From: Planctomycetaceae bacterium
Lineage (GTDB): Bacteria > Planctomycetota > Planctomycetia > Pirellulales > Pirellulaceae
Length of the DNA stretch: 37,966 bases
Reading direction: 5' to 3'
NCBI GenBank assembly: GCA_005778405.1
Contig: SXOA01000018.1
Location: 1-37,966, forward strand
Shown in pieces: positions 1-8,380 of this stretch (positions within the stretch are counted from its first letter, which is position 1; the number at the start of each line of letters is the position of its first letter). The position numbers and the translations under genes were made by a program. The notes beneath the pieces are model-generated. The model was not told the origin of the DNA, searched no databases, and saw only the letters and a list, made by a program, of their open reading frames with translations.

Positions 1-2115
1 CAGGAATTCGCTCTTGGCCCGGTTCGCCGCTTCGGCGACGTCCTTGGCCGCGCGGAGCTCCTGAGCCACTCGTTGTCGTTCGAAAAACAGGCCCATCTGG
101 CTGCCGATGGCGGCAAACAACTGCAACAGGTCCGGGTCCGGCTGGCGGATTTGGTGGCTGAAAAACTCGATAATCCCCACCACGTTACCAGGGAGGGCAA
201 TGGGAACGGCAAACGCGCCATGCAGCCCCTCCGCGGCGGCAAACGGCGCACGGGGAAAATTCCCGTCCTGAGTCACATCTTCGATCCAGCATGGCTGACC
301 GCTCGTCCAAACTCGGCCGGGAAGCCCGATTCCCGGTGGAAAGAGTGTCTGCCGCGTCACGCGTTCGAACTCAAGCATCTCCACACCCGGCCGCTTCCAG
401 ACGCCGACGCAGCGGAGCACCATTTGCTGGCTGTCGACGCGCCACATGGCCCCCAGGTCCCACTCCAGCCCCTCGCAAATTGCCTGGAGAATTAAAGCCG
501 CGGTTTCGTCCAGAGTGTTCGCTTCCACAAGGATGCGGGCGATCGAGTACTGCACTTCGCGGCGCTGGGCAGCCTGCTGGGATTGGCTGATGTCCTGTAC
601 GAACGCACCAAAGAGATAACCGTCCTCAAGGCGAATGGCCGAGATGGTAAGCAACACGGGAAATTCGCGGCCGCTCCGGTGGCGGGCAGCGATTTCGATT
701 CGCTGGTTGAGGATCGGTCCCTCTCCTGTTTCCAGGAACCTGGCCAGCCCCCGTCCGTGAGCTTCGCGGTAACGGGGGGGGATGATCGTTTCCGCCAACG
801 GCCGCCCGAGCGCCTCCTGCCGGCTCCAGCCGAAGATCTTTTCCGCCTGCGGGTTCCAGTCGCGGATCAGCCCCGTCTGGTCCATGCCGACAAAACCGTC
901 ATAGGCGCCGTCGACAATCAGGCGATTGCGGCGCTCGCTCTCCCGGAGGGCTGCTTCGGACTGTTTGCGCTGGGTGATGTCGATGATGGAAGCGAGGACA
1001 AAGTTTCCCTCTCCGGTGGTGATCGGGTTCAGGCCAATTTCGATGGGAACTTCGATTCCATCTTTCTTTCGGCCAAAGAGATCCCGCCCCGCTCCCATCC
1101 GCCGTGATTGAGGTTCTTTGAAAAACCCTTCGACATTTTTTGGATGATCGGGACGAAAACGGTCGGGCACCAGGATTTCGATGGGCTCGCCAATCAGTTC
1201 GTCGCGACGGTAGCCGAATAGTCGCTCCGTTTGGCTGTTGACCAAGGTGATCAAGCGCTGGTCGTTGATCATTACCATCGCGTGGGGGGCTGCCTCCACC
1301 ACCATGCGAAAACGCTCCTCGGATTGCTTCCGCTCCGTAATGTCTTTGGCAACGCCATACAGAACCTCTTCGCCGGGACGAACGGCCGGACATGACCAGA
1401 GCATCCAGCAGAACGAACCGTCCCGACGGCGAAAGCGGTTTTCGAATTGGATCGTGTCCCGGCCCTGTTGAATCGCTGTGATTTCGGCTTGAGTGGAGGC
1501 CCGGTCGTCGGGATGAATCAGCTCGATGAAGGGGGTCGCCAGCAATTCTTCCGCCGAGAACCCGAGGATCCGTTCAAACGCCGGATTGACCCGGAGGAAA
1601 CGGCCGCTGGTACTGGCCAGACACAGCATGTCGAGGGACGCTTCAAAGAAACGGTCCCGTTCCGAAACGACCCGCTGGCGTTCCTGGATTTCCGTGACCA
1701 GGCTGGTCCTGGTCTCGACCACTTCGTCGGAGCGAGCCGCCAACTCCAGTTCCAATAAAAGAATCCTTCCCTCCCGCTCGGCCTGCTTGCGGTTGAGCCA
1801 AATCCCCGCCGAGGCGGAAATCCAAACGCCTAACAAAATGGCAATGCGGCTGACAACTATCAGCACGCTTTGATCGGCCGGAAATCCGTGCAGCCAAGGC
1901 GCCACAAACAACAGGAGGGAGCAGACCGCGGCCACGGCCATCAGCGGATTGGCGAGGCGATGGAGAGTTGCTCCCCAAACGGCGACGATGTAGAGCACTC
2001 CCACGGAGAATAGTGGCGGGGCAAAAACATCCAGCAGGAACACCGCGGCGACCGGTGCGAGCGTCACTAGCCACGTCCGGAAGGCATCCGTTGGGAGTTT
2101 TGGCGTACTTTCCAT
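1..2115 (-). CDS. PAS/GAF multi-sensor histidine kinase, N-terminal 705 residues (runs off the window)
   Basis: The reverse frame is open from the ATG at 2115 to base 1 with no stop, so the C-terminus lies outside the window. Residues about 15-105 hold three or four hydrophobic segments, followed by a coiled linker (110-155). Three PAS domains follow: about 155-265 (ending DITERKQSEERF), 268-390 (ending DITQRKQSEAAL) and 395-515 (ending DISQSQQAAQRR). A GAF domain lies at about 525-680. The last visible residues, AANRAKSEFL, are the usual lead-in to a HisKA phosphoacceptor helix, so the His box and ATPase domain should follow immediately. It is probably an inner-membrane sensor kinase, possibly hybrid; its signal is unknown. 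No response regulator is visible next to it. The family is secure from the PAS/GAF motifs, while kinase activity is inferred because the catalytic part is not in the window. Confidence 0.9.
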   Translation of the reverse strand, partial: MESTPKLPTDAFRTWLVTLAPVAAVFLLDVFAPPLFSVGVLYIVAVWGATLHRLANPLMAVAAVCSLLLFVAPWLHGFPADQSVLIVVSRIAILLGVWISASAGIWLNRKQAEREGRILLLELELAARSDEVVETRTSLVTEIQERQRVVSERDRFFEASLDMLCLASTSGRFLRVNPAFERILGFSAEELLATPFIELIHPDDRASTQAEITAIQQGRDTIQFENRFRRRDGSFCWMLWSCPAVRPGEEVLYGVAKDITERKQSEERFRMVVEAAPHAMVMINDQRLITLVNSQTERLFGYRRDELIGEPIEILVPDRFRPDHPKNVEGFFKEPQSRRMGAGRDLFGRKKDGIEVPIEIGLNPITTGEGNFVLASIIDITQRKQSEAALRESERRNRLIVDGAYDGFVGMDQTGLIRDWNPQAEKIFGWSRQEALGRPLAETIIPPRYREAHGRGLARFLETGEGPILNQRIEIAARHRSGREFPVLLTISAIRLEDGYLFGAFVQDISQSQQAAQRREVQYSIARILVEANTLDETAALILQAICEGLEWDLGAMWRVDSQQMVLRCVGVWKRPGVEMLEFERVTRQTLFPPGIGLPGRVWTSGQPCWIEDVTQDGNFPRAPFAAAEGLHGAFAVPIALPGNVVGIIEFFSHQIRQPDPDLLQLFAAIGSQMGLFFERQRVAQELRAAKDVAEAANRAKSEFL

Positions 2116-2318
2116 ACTGCTTCGGCCCACCCCAGTCCACACGCGGCGAGGAGCGAGAATTCGCTCCCTCAGGCGATTCGTATTCTACCCGTCAGCAGGG
2201 AGGATTGCGAATTGGCGATCGTTGTCCCTGGGACGCTGAGGTTTCCTTGGTGCCTTTGTGCCTTGGTGGTTCCCTCCTTCTTGCTTTCGCCACATCCGAC
2301 AAGAGATAATCCCTTCTT

Positions 2319-2349
2319 CCCCAGCCCCGAGCCCCTAGTCCCCAGTCCC
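2319..2349. repeat. C-rich heptamer repeat (G-quadruplex-capable on the minus strand)
   Basis: Four imperfect 7-bp units (CAGCCCC, GAGCCCC, TAGTCCC, CAGTCCC) occupy 2322-2349, preceded by CCC. On the minus strand this gives five runs of three or four G separated by loops of 2-4 bases. It ends 10 bp before the ATG of the isomerase-like gene, so no purine-rich ribosome binding site exists there. The stretch just upstream (about 2240-2275) also has short GTGCCTT/TTGGTG direct repeats. Low-complexity intergenic repeats of this kind are inferred to be non-coding. Confidence 0.7.
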
Positions 2350-2359
2350 GGCCTTCCCC

Positions 2360-3181
2360 ATGCAACTCGGCCTCATCAACTCCGCCTGGGTCCAAGCCAA
2401 TCAGCCAACGGTGTACGGCCTCCGCAAGACGAAAGAGATCGGCTTTGACTCGATTGATATTTTCGTAGACCCGCTGGATATCGGCGTCCGCGAGCGGCGG
2501 TTGATCAAGGATGAGTGCGACCGGCTGGATTTGCCGATTGTTTCCATCGCCTGCGTGGCGGTGGGCCTGATTGACTTCAATCCCAGCGTGCAGCGGTTCC
2601 ATATCGAACGGGTGAAGAAGTATCTGGACCTGGCGCACGAGTATCAGGCCAAAAATGTGCTGCTGGTGCTGGGAGAATATATCTGGAATCAGGAAGTCAT
2701 TCCGCCCGCGGAGCAGTGGCGGATGGGAGTGGAAAGTTGCCGGATTCTCGGCGACTATGCGGCCGACCTGGGTGTGCAAATTGCCCTGGAGCTCGAACCG
2801 TTCCATTTATCGCTGGTCAACAGCGTCGATACTATGGTCCGCTTCCTGGACGACTGCAACCACGAGGCCGTGCGGGCGAATATCGACATTTCCCATCTCT
2901 GCCTGGCGAAAGTACCCGCCGAAGAGCTCCGCCGCCTGAAAGGAAAGGCAATTCACGTCCACATCTCCGACTGCGACGGCAAACGGCACGGCGACCTGCC
3001 CCCAGGCCGCGGCGTCGTCCCTTTTGAGCCATATCTGCGCGAGATCAAGTCGCTCGGCATCGACGGTGCGATTTCCATCGAGTTGGAGTATTCCCCTCAG
3101 CCGGACAAGATTGCGGAGTGGGTCACGGAAGCCTATCAGGCGACCGACCGGCTGATGCGGCAAACGGGGCTGCGCGGCTAA
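2360..3181 (+). CDS. Sugar phosphate isomerase/epimerase family protein (xylose isomerase-like TIM barrel)
   Basis: The 273-aa protein has the pattern of the AP-endonuclease-2/xylose-isomerase-like TIM barrel. Candidate metal ligands sit at barrel strand ends: E144/E146 in ALELEPF, D176 and H179 in NIDISHL, H199/H201 in HVHISDCD, H210 in KRHGDL, and E241/E243 in SIELEYS. No signal peptide is seen, so it is cytoplasmic. Members of this superfamily isomerise or epimerise sugars or inositols; the substrate cannot be read from sequence. The ATG at 2360 is chosen because the protein starts directly with the first barrel strand (MQLGLINSAW), although no Shine-Dalgarno is visible. It converges with the DUF1501 gene, leaving 11 bp between stops. 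Confidence 0.85.
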   Translation: MQLGLINSAWVQANQPTVYGLRKTKEIGFDSIDIFVDPLDIGVRERRLIKDECDRLDLPIVSIACVAVGLIDFNPSVQRFHIERVKKYLDLAHEYQAKNVLLVLGEYIWNQEVIPPAEQWRMGVESCRILGDYAADLGVQIALELEPFHLSLVNSVDTMVRFLDDCNHEAVRANIDISHLCLAKVPAEELRRLKGKAIHVHISDCDGKRHGDLPPGRGVVPFEPYLREIKSLGIDGAISIELEYSPQPDKIAEWVTEAYQATDRLMRQTGLRG

Positions 3182-3192
3182 ATCGCAAACGG

Positions 3193-4590
3193 CTATGCCA
3201 GAATATCCCGCACCACATGTCCATGCACATCCGTCAGGCGGAAGTCGCGGCCGGCGTGGCGGTAGGTGAGCCGGGTGTGGTCGAAGCCGAGGAGATGCAG
3301 GATGGTGGCGTGCAAGTCGTGGACATGCACGGGGTTTTCCACCGCTCGATAGCCGAACTCGTCAGTCGTGCCGAAGGCCAGACCCCCTTTGATGCCGCCA
3401 CCGGCGAGCCAGACCGTGAAGCCCCAGTGGTTGTGATCGCGTCCGCCGCCGGGCTTGCCGTTGACAAGCTCGACGGCGGGAGTGCGTCCGAATTCGCCGC
3501 CGCAGATGACGAGCGTTTCCTCAAACAGTCCCCGCTGCTTGAGATCGGTGAGCAGGGCGGCGATGGGGCCGTCAATTTGCGCGGCCAGGTCGCGGTGCCC
3601 CTTAGCCAAATCGTTGTGGCTGTCCCAGGGCTGCACGTCGCCGTGGTAGCACTGCACGATGCGGACCCCCCTCTCTATCAGCCGCCGCGCCATCAGCAAT
3701 TGCCGGCCGTGGACCGTATCGCCGTAGGCGGCTTTGATCTGGGCCGGCTCGCGGGTGACGTCGAAGGCGTCGGTCGCTTCGGCCTGCATGCGGTAGGCAA
3801 GCTCGAAGGCCTGGATGCGGGCTTCCAACTCCGGCTCGTCGGCTCGCTCTTCCTGATGCTGCCGGTTGAGCACAGCGAGCAAGTCCAGTTGCCGCCGCTG
3901 GTCCCGCTTGCTGACTTCGGTGCCTTTGATGTTTTCGATCAGCTCGTCGATTTTGGTTTTGCGAGTATCGAGATGAGTTCCTTGATACACGCCCGGCAGA
4001 AACGACGACCGCCAATTGGAGACATCCGCCACTGGCAGCCCGGGACACATCGCGATGAAGCCGGGAAGGTTTTCGTTCTCACTCCCCAGGCCGTAGGTAA
4101 TCCACGCCCCCAGACTCGGCCGCGACAGCCGTTCGTCGCCGCAGTTCATCAGGCGCATGGACTGCTCGTGATTGGGGGTATTGGCGTGCATCGAGCGGAT
4201 CAAGCAGAGGCTATCCGCGTGGGCGGCGGTTTTCTCAAATATCTCGCTGATTTCAATCCCGCTCTCGCCCCGCTTGGCGAATTTGAAGGGCGAACCCATC
4301 GCCGCCCCGGTATGCCGCTCTGTCGTCAAGTTTCCCGCGGGCAAAGGCTGGCCGTCGTACTTGGCGAGGATGGGCTTGGGATCAAAGGTATCGACCTGCG
4401 AAGGCCCACCGTTGAGATAGATATGGATGACGTGCTTCACCTTCGGTGCATAATGCGGAAGTCGGGCGGCCAGGGGCGAGATGCTGCTGGGCGCGGCGGC
4501 GGCGTGGTCGCACATGAGGCCGGCAAGTCCGGCCATACCCAGGCCGGTACCGAGCTGGGTGAGCATCTGGCGGCGAGAAAGACTTCGCAT
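3193..4590 (-). CDS. DUF1501 domain-containing protein, Tat-exported
   Basis: The 465-aa protein begins MRSLSRRQMLTQLGTGLG, a twin-arginine signal (R6-R7) followed by a short hydrophobic stretch ending AAAAP. The mature part matches the DUF1501 family, which has an alkaline-phosphatase/sulfatase-like fold: HIYLNGGPSQVDTFDPKP at about 55-72, GEFGRTP at 365-371, GRDHNHWG near 384-391, and a C-terminal DLHATILHLLG. Function is unproven; in planctomycetes these genes nearly always sit beside PSCyt1/DUF1549/DUF1553 genes, as here. It is the second gene of the unit, starting 9 bp after the stop of the 4600-7407 gene, with an AAGGA motif 5 bp before the ATG. It is probably periplasmic or outside the cell membrane. 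Confidence 0.93.
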   Translation of the reverse strand: MRSLSRRQMLTQLGTGLGMAGLAGLMCDHAAAAPSSISPLAARLPHYAPKVKHVIHIYLNGGPSQVDTFDPKPILAKYDGQPLPAGNLTTERHTGAAMGSPFKFAKRGESGIEISEIFEKTAAHADSLCLIRSMHANTPNHEQSMRLMNCGDERLSRPSLGAWITYGLGSENENLPGFIAMCPGLPVADVSNWRSSFLPGVYQGTHLDTRKTKIDELIENIKGTEVSKRDQRRQLDLLAVLNRQHQEERADEPELEARIQAFELAYRMQAEATDAFDVTREPAQIKAAYGDTVHGRQLLMARRLIERGVRIVQCYHGDVQPWDSHNDLAKGHRDLAAQIDGPIAALLTDLKQRGLFEETLVICGGEFGRTPAVELVNGKPGGGRDHNHWGFTVWLAGGGIKGGLAFGTTDEFGYRAVENPVHVHDLHATILHLLGFDHTRLTYRHAGRDFRLTDVHGHVVRDILA

Positions 4591-4599
4591 ATGACATCC

Positions 4600-7407
4600 T
4601 TAGTCCAAGTACATCAATTCATTCGCACAGAGCAGCACCTGGGTCAACTCTTCCCAGGGGCTGAGTTTCGACTCGGCATCGGAGGGTGAAGCAACAAATT
4701 TCAGGGCCAGCGATAACTGCTCTGGATTGGGTTGCCGGCTAAGCACCGTTTGAAAAAGGGCGGTGACGCGAGCGGCGGGGTCGGCAATCACGGCGATTTC
4801 CGGCAGGCTGGCAATCGAGCGAGCTTGCTCCACGATGAACGGCGAATTCATGGAGAATAGCGCTTGCTGCGGAACCATGGTCCGGGGCCGTCGCTCGACC
4901 GACTGATCGGGCGAGGCAAAGTCAAACGCGCGGAACACGCCGGGCAAACTCTGTCGGTCCACCAGGCTATAAATCGTGCGCAAGTGGCCCTGCGGGTCAG
5001 TGATATCCACCGGCCGTCCACCGCCGCGATGAGTCAACCGGCCCGAAACCGCCAAGAGCGTGTCGCGCATCGCCTCAAATTCCAGCCGCCGCCGGGGCAT
5101 TTTCCACAGCATTCGATTCTCCGGATCCTTCGCCTTGGCGACTGCATTCATTTCCGGCGGAGAAATCGACGACTGTTGCCAGACAGCGGAGGACACGATC
5201 CAGCGGTGCAGCTTCTTCAGCGACCAGCCTTCGTGCGCTAAGCGAAACGCCAGATAGTCAAGAAGCTCCGCTTGAACCGGCGGCGTGCTTCTTCTGCCAA
5301 AATCGCTCGGCGTCGATACCAGCGGCTCGCCAAAATGATGCATCCAGATCCGGTTCACAATCACGCGGCTGGTGAGCGGATTTTCCGGTGAAGCAATCGC
5401 CTTCGCCAAATCCAGCCGGCCGCTGATGCCGGTGAACGGTTTCCGCTCACTAGGCGAAAGGACCGCCAGGAACTGCCGTGGCACGTTCTTTCCCCGCTGG
5501 GAAGAATTGCCCCGTACGAAAATGCAGGGGTCGACAGGCTGCGGCGCATCGTAAACGACCATCGCCCGTGGCGGCGTGTTTTTCGATTGCACCGCCAGAC
5601 GGTCAATCTCCTGTGCCTTGGCTCCAAAGGCATCTTTCGGCTGGCGGGACATGTATTTCCAGGAGTGGCTGCGGGGAAAATAGGCGGGACTCTCCTGGCT
5701 AGTCACCATTTGCAAAAGCTGCGCTCGGGCGGCGGCATCCGGCGGCGGAGAAGCCGTGGCCGCCCCCTTTGATTCGTCGTAAACCCGCTTGAGCACGCTG
5801 CCGTAGGCCCGGGCAACGTCGGCCTTGCTGGCGAGCGGACCCTTGAGCAGCGCTTCCTTGACCAATGGGTTCAGCTCCCCCTTGCCGATTCCCTCCGGCC
5901 GCAGCTTCCACTTTTCCAAGACGGCCGCAGACTCTTTCGCATAGCCATCGGACATCCCCGCAATTTGCATGAACTCTCGCCAAGGCCCGAGCACGGGATC
6001 CTCCGGCTGGCTGCGTTTTTCCAGGTAGTGCCGCCAGCGAGCAATCATTGGCGGCCGCAGGTCTTCGGGATTGAGCGAAAGGAAGAAGATGGCTGTCTCC
6101 AGCGGGTCGGGCTCCTTGGTGGCGACATGCAACAGGTAATCGCCAATCCGAGCCCGCGCCGTCTCGGCCAGCAACGTGTATTGCTCATCGAGAAGCTTCT
6201 GTAATTCCACTCGCTTGGGGCCAACCTGTTTTTCGAAGTCCTCCCCGCCGGGAACCTCTTTCGGGTCTGCCACGAGCGGCAGCTCTTGGGGCGATTCGCT
6301 GCTGGCGAAGACGCCGTAAAGAGAATAATAGTCGGCGGTCGGAATTGGATCGTACTTGTGATCGTGGCAACGGGCGCACGCCACCGTCATGCCGAGGAAG
6401 CCGCGGGAGACGGTATCGATCTGGTCATCGATGACGTCGTGAATGTTGTTGTCGTACTGCCGGCCGAGTGTGAGCAGTCCCAGTGCGGAGAGCCGCCAGC
6501 GTTCCACCTTCGGCTCGATGAGATCAGCCGCGAGTTGGTCCTGCACGAACTGATCGAAGGGCGTGTCGGTGTTGAGCGCCCTCACAACGTAATCGCGGTA
6601 GGTGTAAGCGTAGGGGCGGACCCGGTCGTCGCCGTACATCAGTACGCCGTCCTTGGTGTCGGCGAAGCGGGCCACGTCCAGCCAGTGCCGGCCCCACCGC
6701 TCGCCATGGCGGGGGGACGCCAGCAGCCGATCGGCCTGCCGCTCGAGAGCATCTGGGGAAGCATCGGCGGTGAATTCCCGCACGTCGTCCCAATTGGGCG
6801 GCAGGCCGATGAGGTCGTAATACAGACGTCGCAGGAGTGCTGGCTTTTCCGCCTGGGGCGCGGGGGCCAGCGATTGAGCTTCAAGTTTGGCAAGCACAAA
6901 AGCATCCAACGGCTGGCGAGGCCAGGATGAGCTGCGCAGTTGCGGCAGTGATGGTGAAACGATGGGGCGGAACGACCAATGCTGTCGATCGGCGGCGGTG
7001 ACAATCATTTCCCCCTTGGGTTTTACGGACTGTCCGGGCGTGCTCGGCCAAGGGAGCCCGAGATCCACCCATTTCCGCAATGCGACGACTTCGTCATCGC
7101 GCAGCTTGTTATCCGGCGGCATCTTCAGCTTCCCCTGCCGCGTCACCGCCTGAATCAGCAAGCTCTCTGCCGATTTCTTTTCCACCGCCGCCGGACCGGA
7201 CTTTCCACCCTTCAGAAGTTCTTCGCGGGAGGTTAGCCGCAGGCCGTTCTCCGGCTCTTCCGGGCCATGACACTCGGCGCACTTGCTGGCCAGGAGGGGC
7301 CGAATCTGCTGCTCGAAGAAGTCCTCCCCTTCGTCACACCAGGCAATGGCTGGCAGAACCAGGCCGGCGCAAAGCATGAGCTGAGTTGGAAGGAGGCGGT
7401 ATTTCAC
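4600..7407 (-). CDS. PSCyt1/DUF1549/DUF1553 secreted cytochrome-like protein
   Basis: The 935-aa protein starts at a GTG (7407) and has an N-terminal signal peptide of about 24 residues. Residues 28-125 form a planctomycete cytochrome C-type (PSCyt1) domain with one heme-binding motif, C43-A-E-C46-H47, and a possible distal Met in KMPPD. DUF1549 follows (about 165-370), containing a second CxxCH (C344-A-R-C347-H348-D-H). DUF1553 lies in the C-terminal third (NPLTSRVIVNRIWMHHFG). It is the first gene of a two-gene unit with the downstream DUF1501 protein, a pairing characteristic of planctomycetes. Its biochemical role is unknown; suggestions in the literature involve polymer degradation or electron transfer, so no reaction is assigned here. 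Alternative in-frame start: the ATG at codon 11. Confidence 0.93.
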   Translation of the reverse strand: MKYRLLPTQLMLCAGLVLPAIAWCDEGEDFFEQQIRPLLASKCAECHGPEEPENGLRLTSREELLKGGKSGPAAVEKKSAESLLIQAVTRQGKLKMPPDNKLRDDEVVALRKWVDLGLPWPSTPGQSVKPKGEMIVTAADRQHWSFRPIVSPSLPQLRSSSWPRQPLDAFVLAKLEAQSLAPAPQAEKPALLRRLYYDLIGLPPNWDDVREFTADASPDALERQADRLLASPRHGERWGRHWLDVARFADTKDGVLMYGDDRVRPYAYTYRDYVVRALNTDTPFDQFVQDQLAADLIEPKVERWRLSALGLLTLGRQYDNNIHDVIDDQIDTVSRGFLGMTVACARCHDHKYDPIPTADYYSLYGVFASSESPQELPLVADPKEVPGGEDFEKQVGPKRVELQKLLDEQYTLLAETARARIGDYLLHVATKEPDPLETAIFFLSLNPEDLRPPMIARWRHYLEKRSQPEDPVLGPWREFMQIAGMSDGYAKESAAVLEKWKLRPEGIGKGELNPLVKEALLKGPLASKADVARAYGSVLKRVYDESKGAATASPPPDAAARAQLLQMVTSQESPAYFPRSHSWKYMSRQPKDAFGAKAQEIDRLAVQSKNTPPRAMVVYDAPQPVDPCIFVRGNSSQRGKNVPRQFLAVLSPSERKPFTGISGRLDLAKAIASPENPLTSRVIVNRIWMHHFGEPLVSTPSDFGRRSTPPVQAELLDYLAFRLAHEGWSLKKLHRWIVSSAVWQQSSISPPEMNAVAKAKDPENRMLWKMPRRRLEFEAMRDTLLAVSGRLTHRGGGRPVDITDPQGHLRTIYSLVDRQSLPGVFRAFDFASPDQSVERRPRTMVPQQALFSMNSPFIVEQARSIASLPEIAVIADPAARVTALFQTVLSRQPNPEQLSLALKFVASPSDAESKLSPWEELTQVLLCANELMYLD

Positions 7408-7732
7408 AAGTGTTCTCGGGAAGCATCCAGAACGGCATCGGTGCCTGATATTTTAGCTCAAGTGAGCGGCGCTCGCGACCCTGACTCTCGGCGCCCGCGC
7501 GGCGGCATTCTCAATCATTTTGTATTTGTTAGTACGTCGAATAGTGTTGTGTATTGAACAACGAATATATTGAGTCAACGTTGTCATCTGTGCATAGTCA
7601 TGTTGTTGCGACAACGCCATCACTCCAAGCGAAGAGAGAGAGTCGCCTTCATTTGTCAATACGCAGATGGGCAAAATTCTCGGCTGTCGAAAAGAGATGC
7701 TATCACCGCAAAAAATCTTTGCGATGCCTTGC

Positions 7733-7760
7733 TTGACAATTCACGCGAGCTTCGCACAAT
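7733..7760 (+). promoter_or_regulatory. Candidate sigma70-type promoter
   Basis: A perfect TTGACA (7733-7738) is followed after 16 bp by CACAAT (7755-7760). No recognisable gene follows within 600 bp; a 26-codon frame at 7773-7853 is too short to support. If active, it would give a long leader toward folK or an unannotated RNA. The evidence is sequence resemblance only. Confidence 0.25.
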
Positions 7761-8215
7761 AGCCCCTTGTTGATGAACGTGGTGCTTGTCGCTGGCGAAC
7801 GAAGCAAAAAACATTCGTACCTTTTGACGGTCAGACGCCATAGGAACGAGTGAGCCGAGATTCATCGGACAACAAGCTTGGAAAAAGTTTCGGTTCGGTT
7901 CAGAACACCTACATCGCGCCGGAGAGGCCGGCAAATACTTTCGCGGAGCTTTCTGCTTTCGCCAAGTCGGGATTAGCGTCAAAAAATTCTGCGCTCAAGT
8001 TGCGCGCAGTCAGCAGTCGAGGCAAGAACACTTTTCGCAAAGGAACGGAACCAAGAAGACGCCGCAGTGTACGAGGCGGAGGAACCGCTGGGTACTGCGG
8101 AGAAATTTGCTATTCAAGGCAATTGGGGGCGGCGACTGAACGTGGAGCGACAGTCGGCGACCAACGTCGGACGGGCGCATGTCGAGGAACGGAGGCCCCC
8201 CCGCCTTTTTGAAAC

Positions 8216-8278
8216 CCGCGCAGGACTCGCGCGGAGGGGTTGATTGGGGACCGGAAGAATGGACTCTCTTCCGGCCCC
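8216..8278. repeat. Two consecutive hairpins upstream of folK
   Basis: CCGCGC (8216-8221) pairs with GCGCGG (8229-8234) around a 7-nt loop. The second hairpin is stronger: 8246-8258 pairs with 8267-8278 (GGGG-A-CCGGAAGA with TCTTCCGG-CCCC, one bulged A), with an 8-nt loop, and is followed by ATTTTCTG. The second resembles a terminator stem but has only a short T-run. No gene ends just upstream of it. Confidence 0.6.
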
Positions 8279-8290
8279 ATTTTCTGCCTC

Positions 8291-8362
8291 GTAGCCGCAC
8301 GCGGCCCGCGTGTAGGCTTCAAAGGTCAAGCGGAAGCCGACACGCGGGCCGCGTGTGGCTAC
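8291..8362. repeat. 30-bp imperfect inverted repeat (REP-like palindrome)
   Basis: The arm at 8291-8320 is the reverse complement of 8333-8362 with two mismatches over 30 bp, separated by a 12-bp spacer. Each arm contains the near-self-complementary core CACGCGGGCCGCGTG. It ends 18 bp before the folK start codon, so a transcript entering from upstream would fold strongly in the folK leader. The shape matches intergenic REP/BIME-type elements; copy number elsewhere in the genome is unknown. Confidence 0.75.
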
Positions 8363-8380
8363 GTGCTCTATAATGCGGTC

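Larger units (their letters stand above)
7408..8380. other. Gene-poor divergent spacer (973 bp)
   Basis: This stretch separates the minus-strand PSCyt1 gene from the plus-strand folK operon. About 7440-8060 is less GC-rich than the flanks. Reading all six frames gave only short open frames with no recognisable protein pattern and no good ribosome binding site, so no gene is called. It contains one sigma70-like candidate promoter (7733-7760) and, at 8216-8362, three successive hairpins that are listed separately. It may be decayed coding sequence, but no ancestor could be recognised. Confidence 0.6.

Noticed and set aside
3118..4689. A 523-codon plus-strand open frame opposite the DUF1501 gene
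   Set aside because: It is the antisense shadow of a clearly recognised DUF1501 protein; the translation shows no domain pattern.
7773..7853. A 26-codon frame just after the TTGACA promoter candidate
   Set aside because: Too short, with no ribosome binding site.
7656..7982. A 108-codon minus-strand frame in the large spacer
   Set aside because: No recognisable family, no ribosome binding site, and composition unlike the neighbouring genes.
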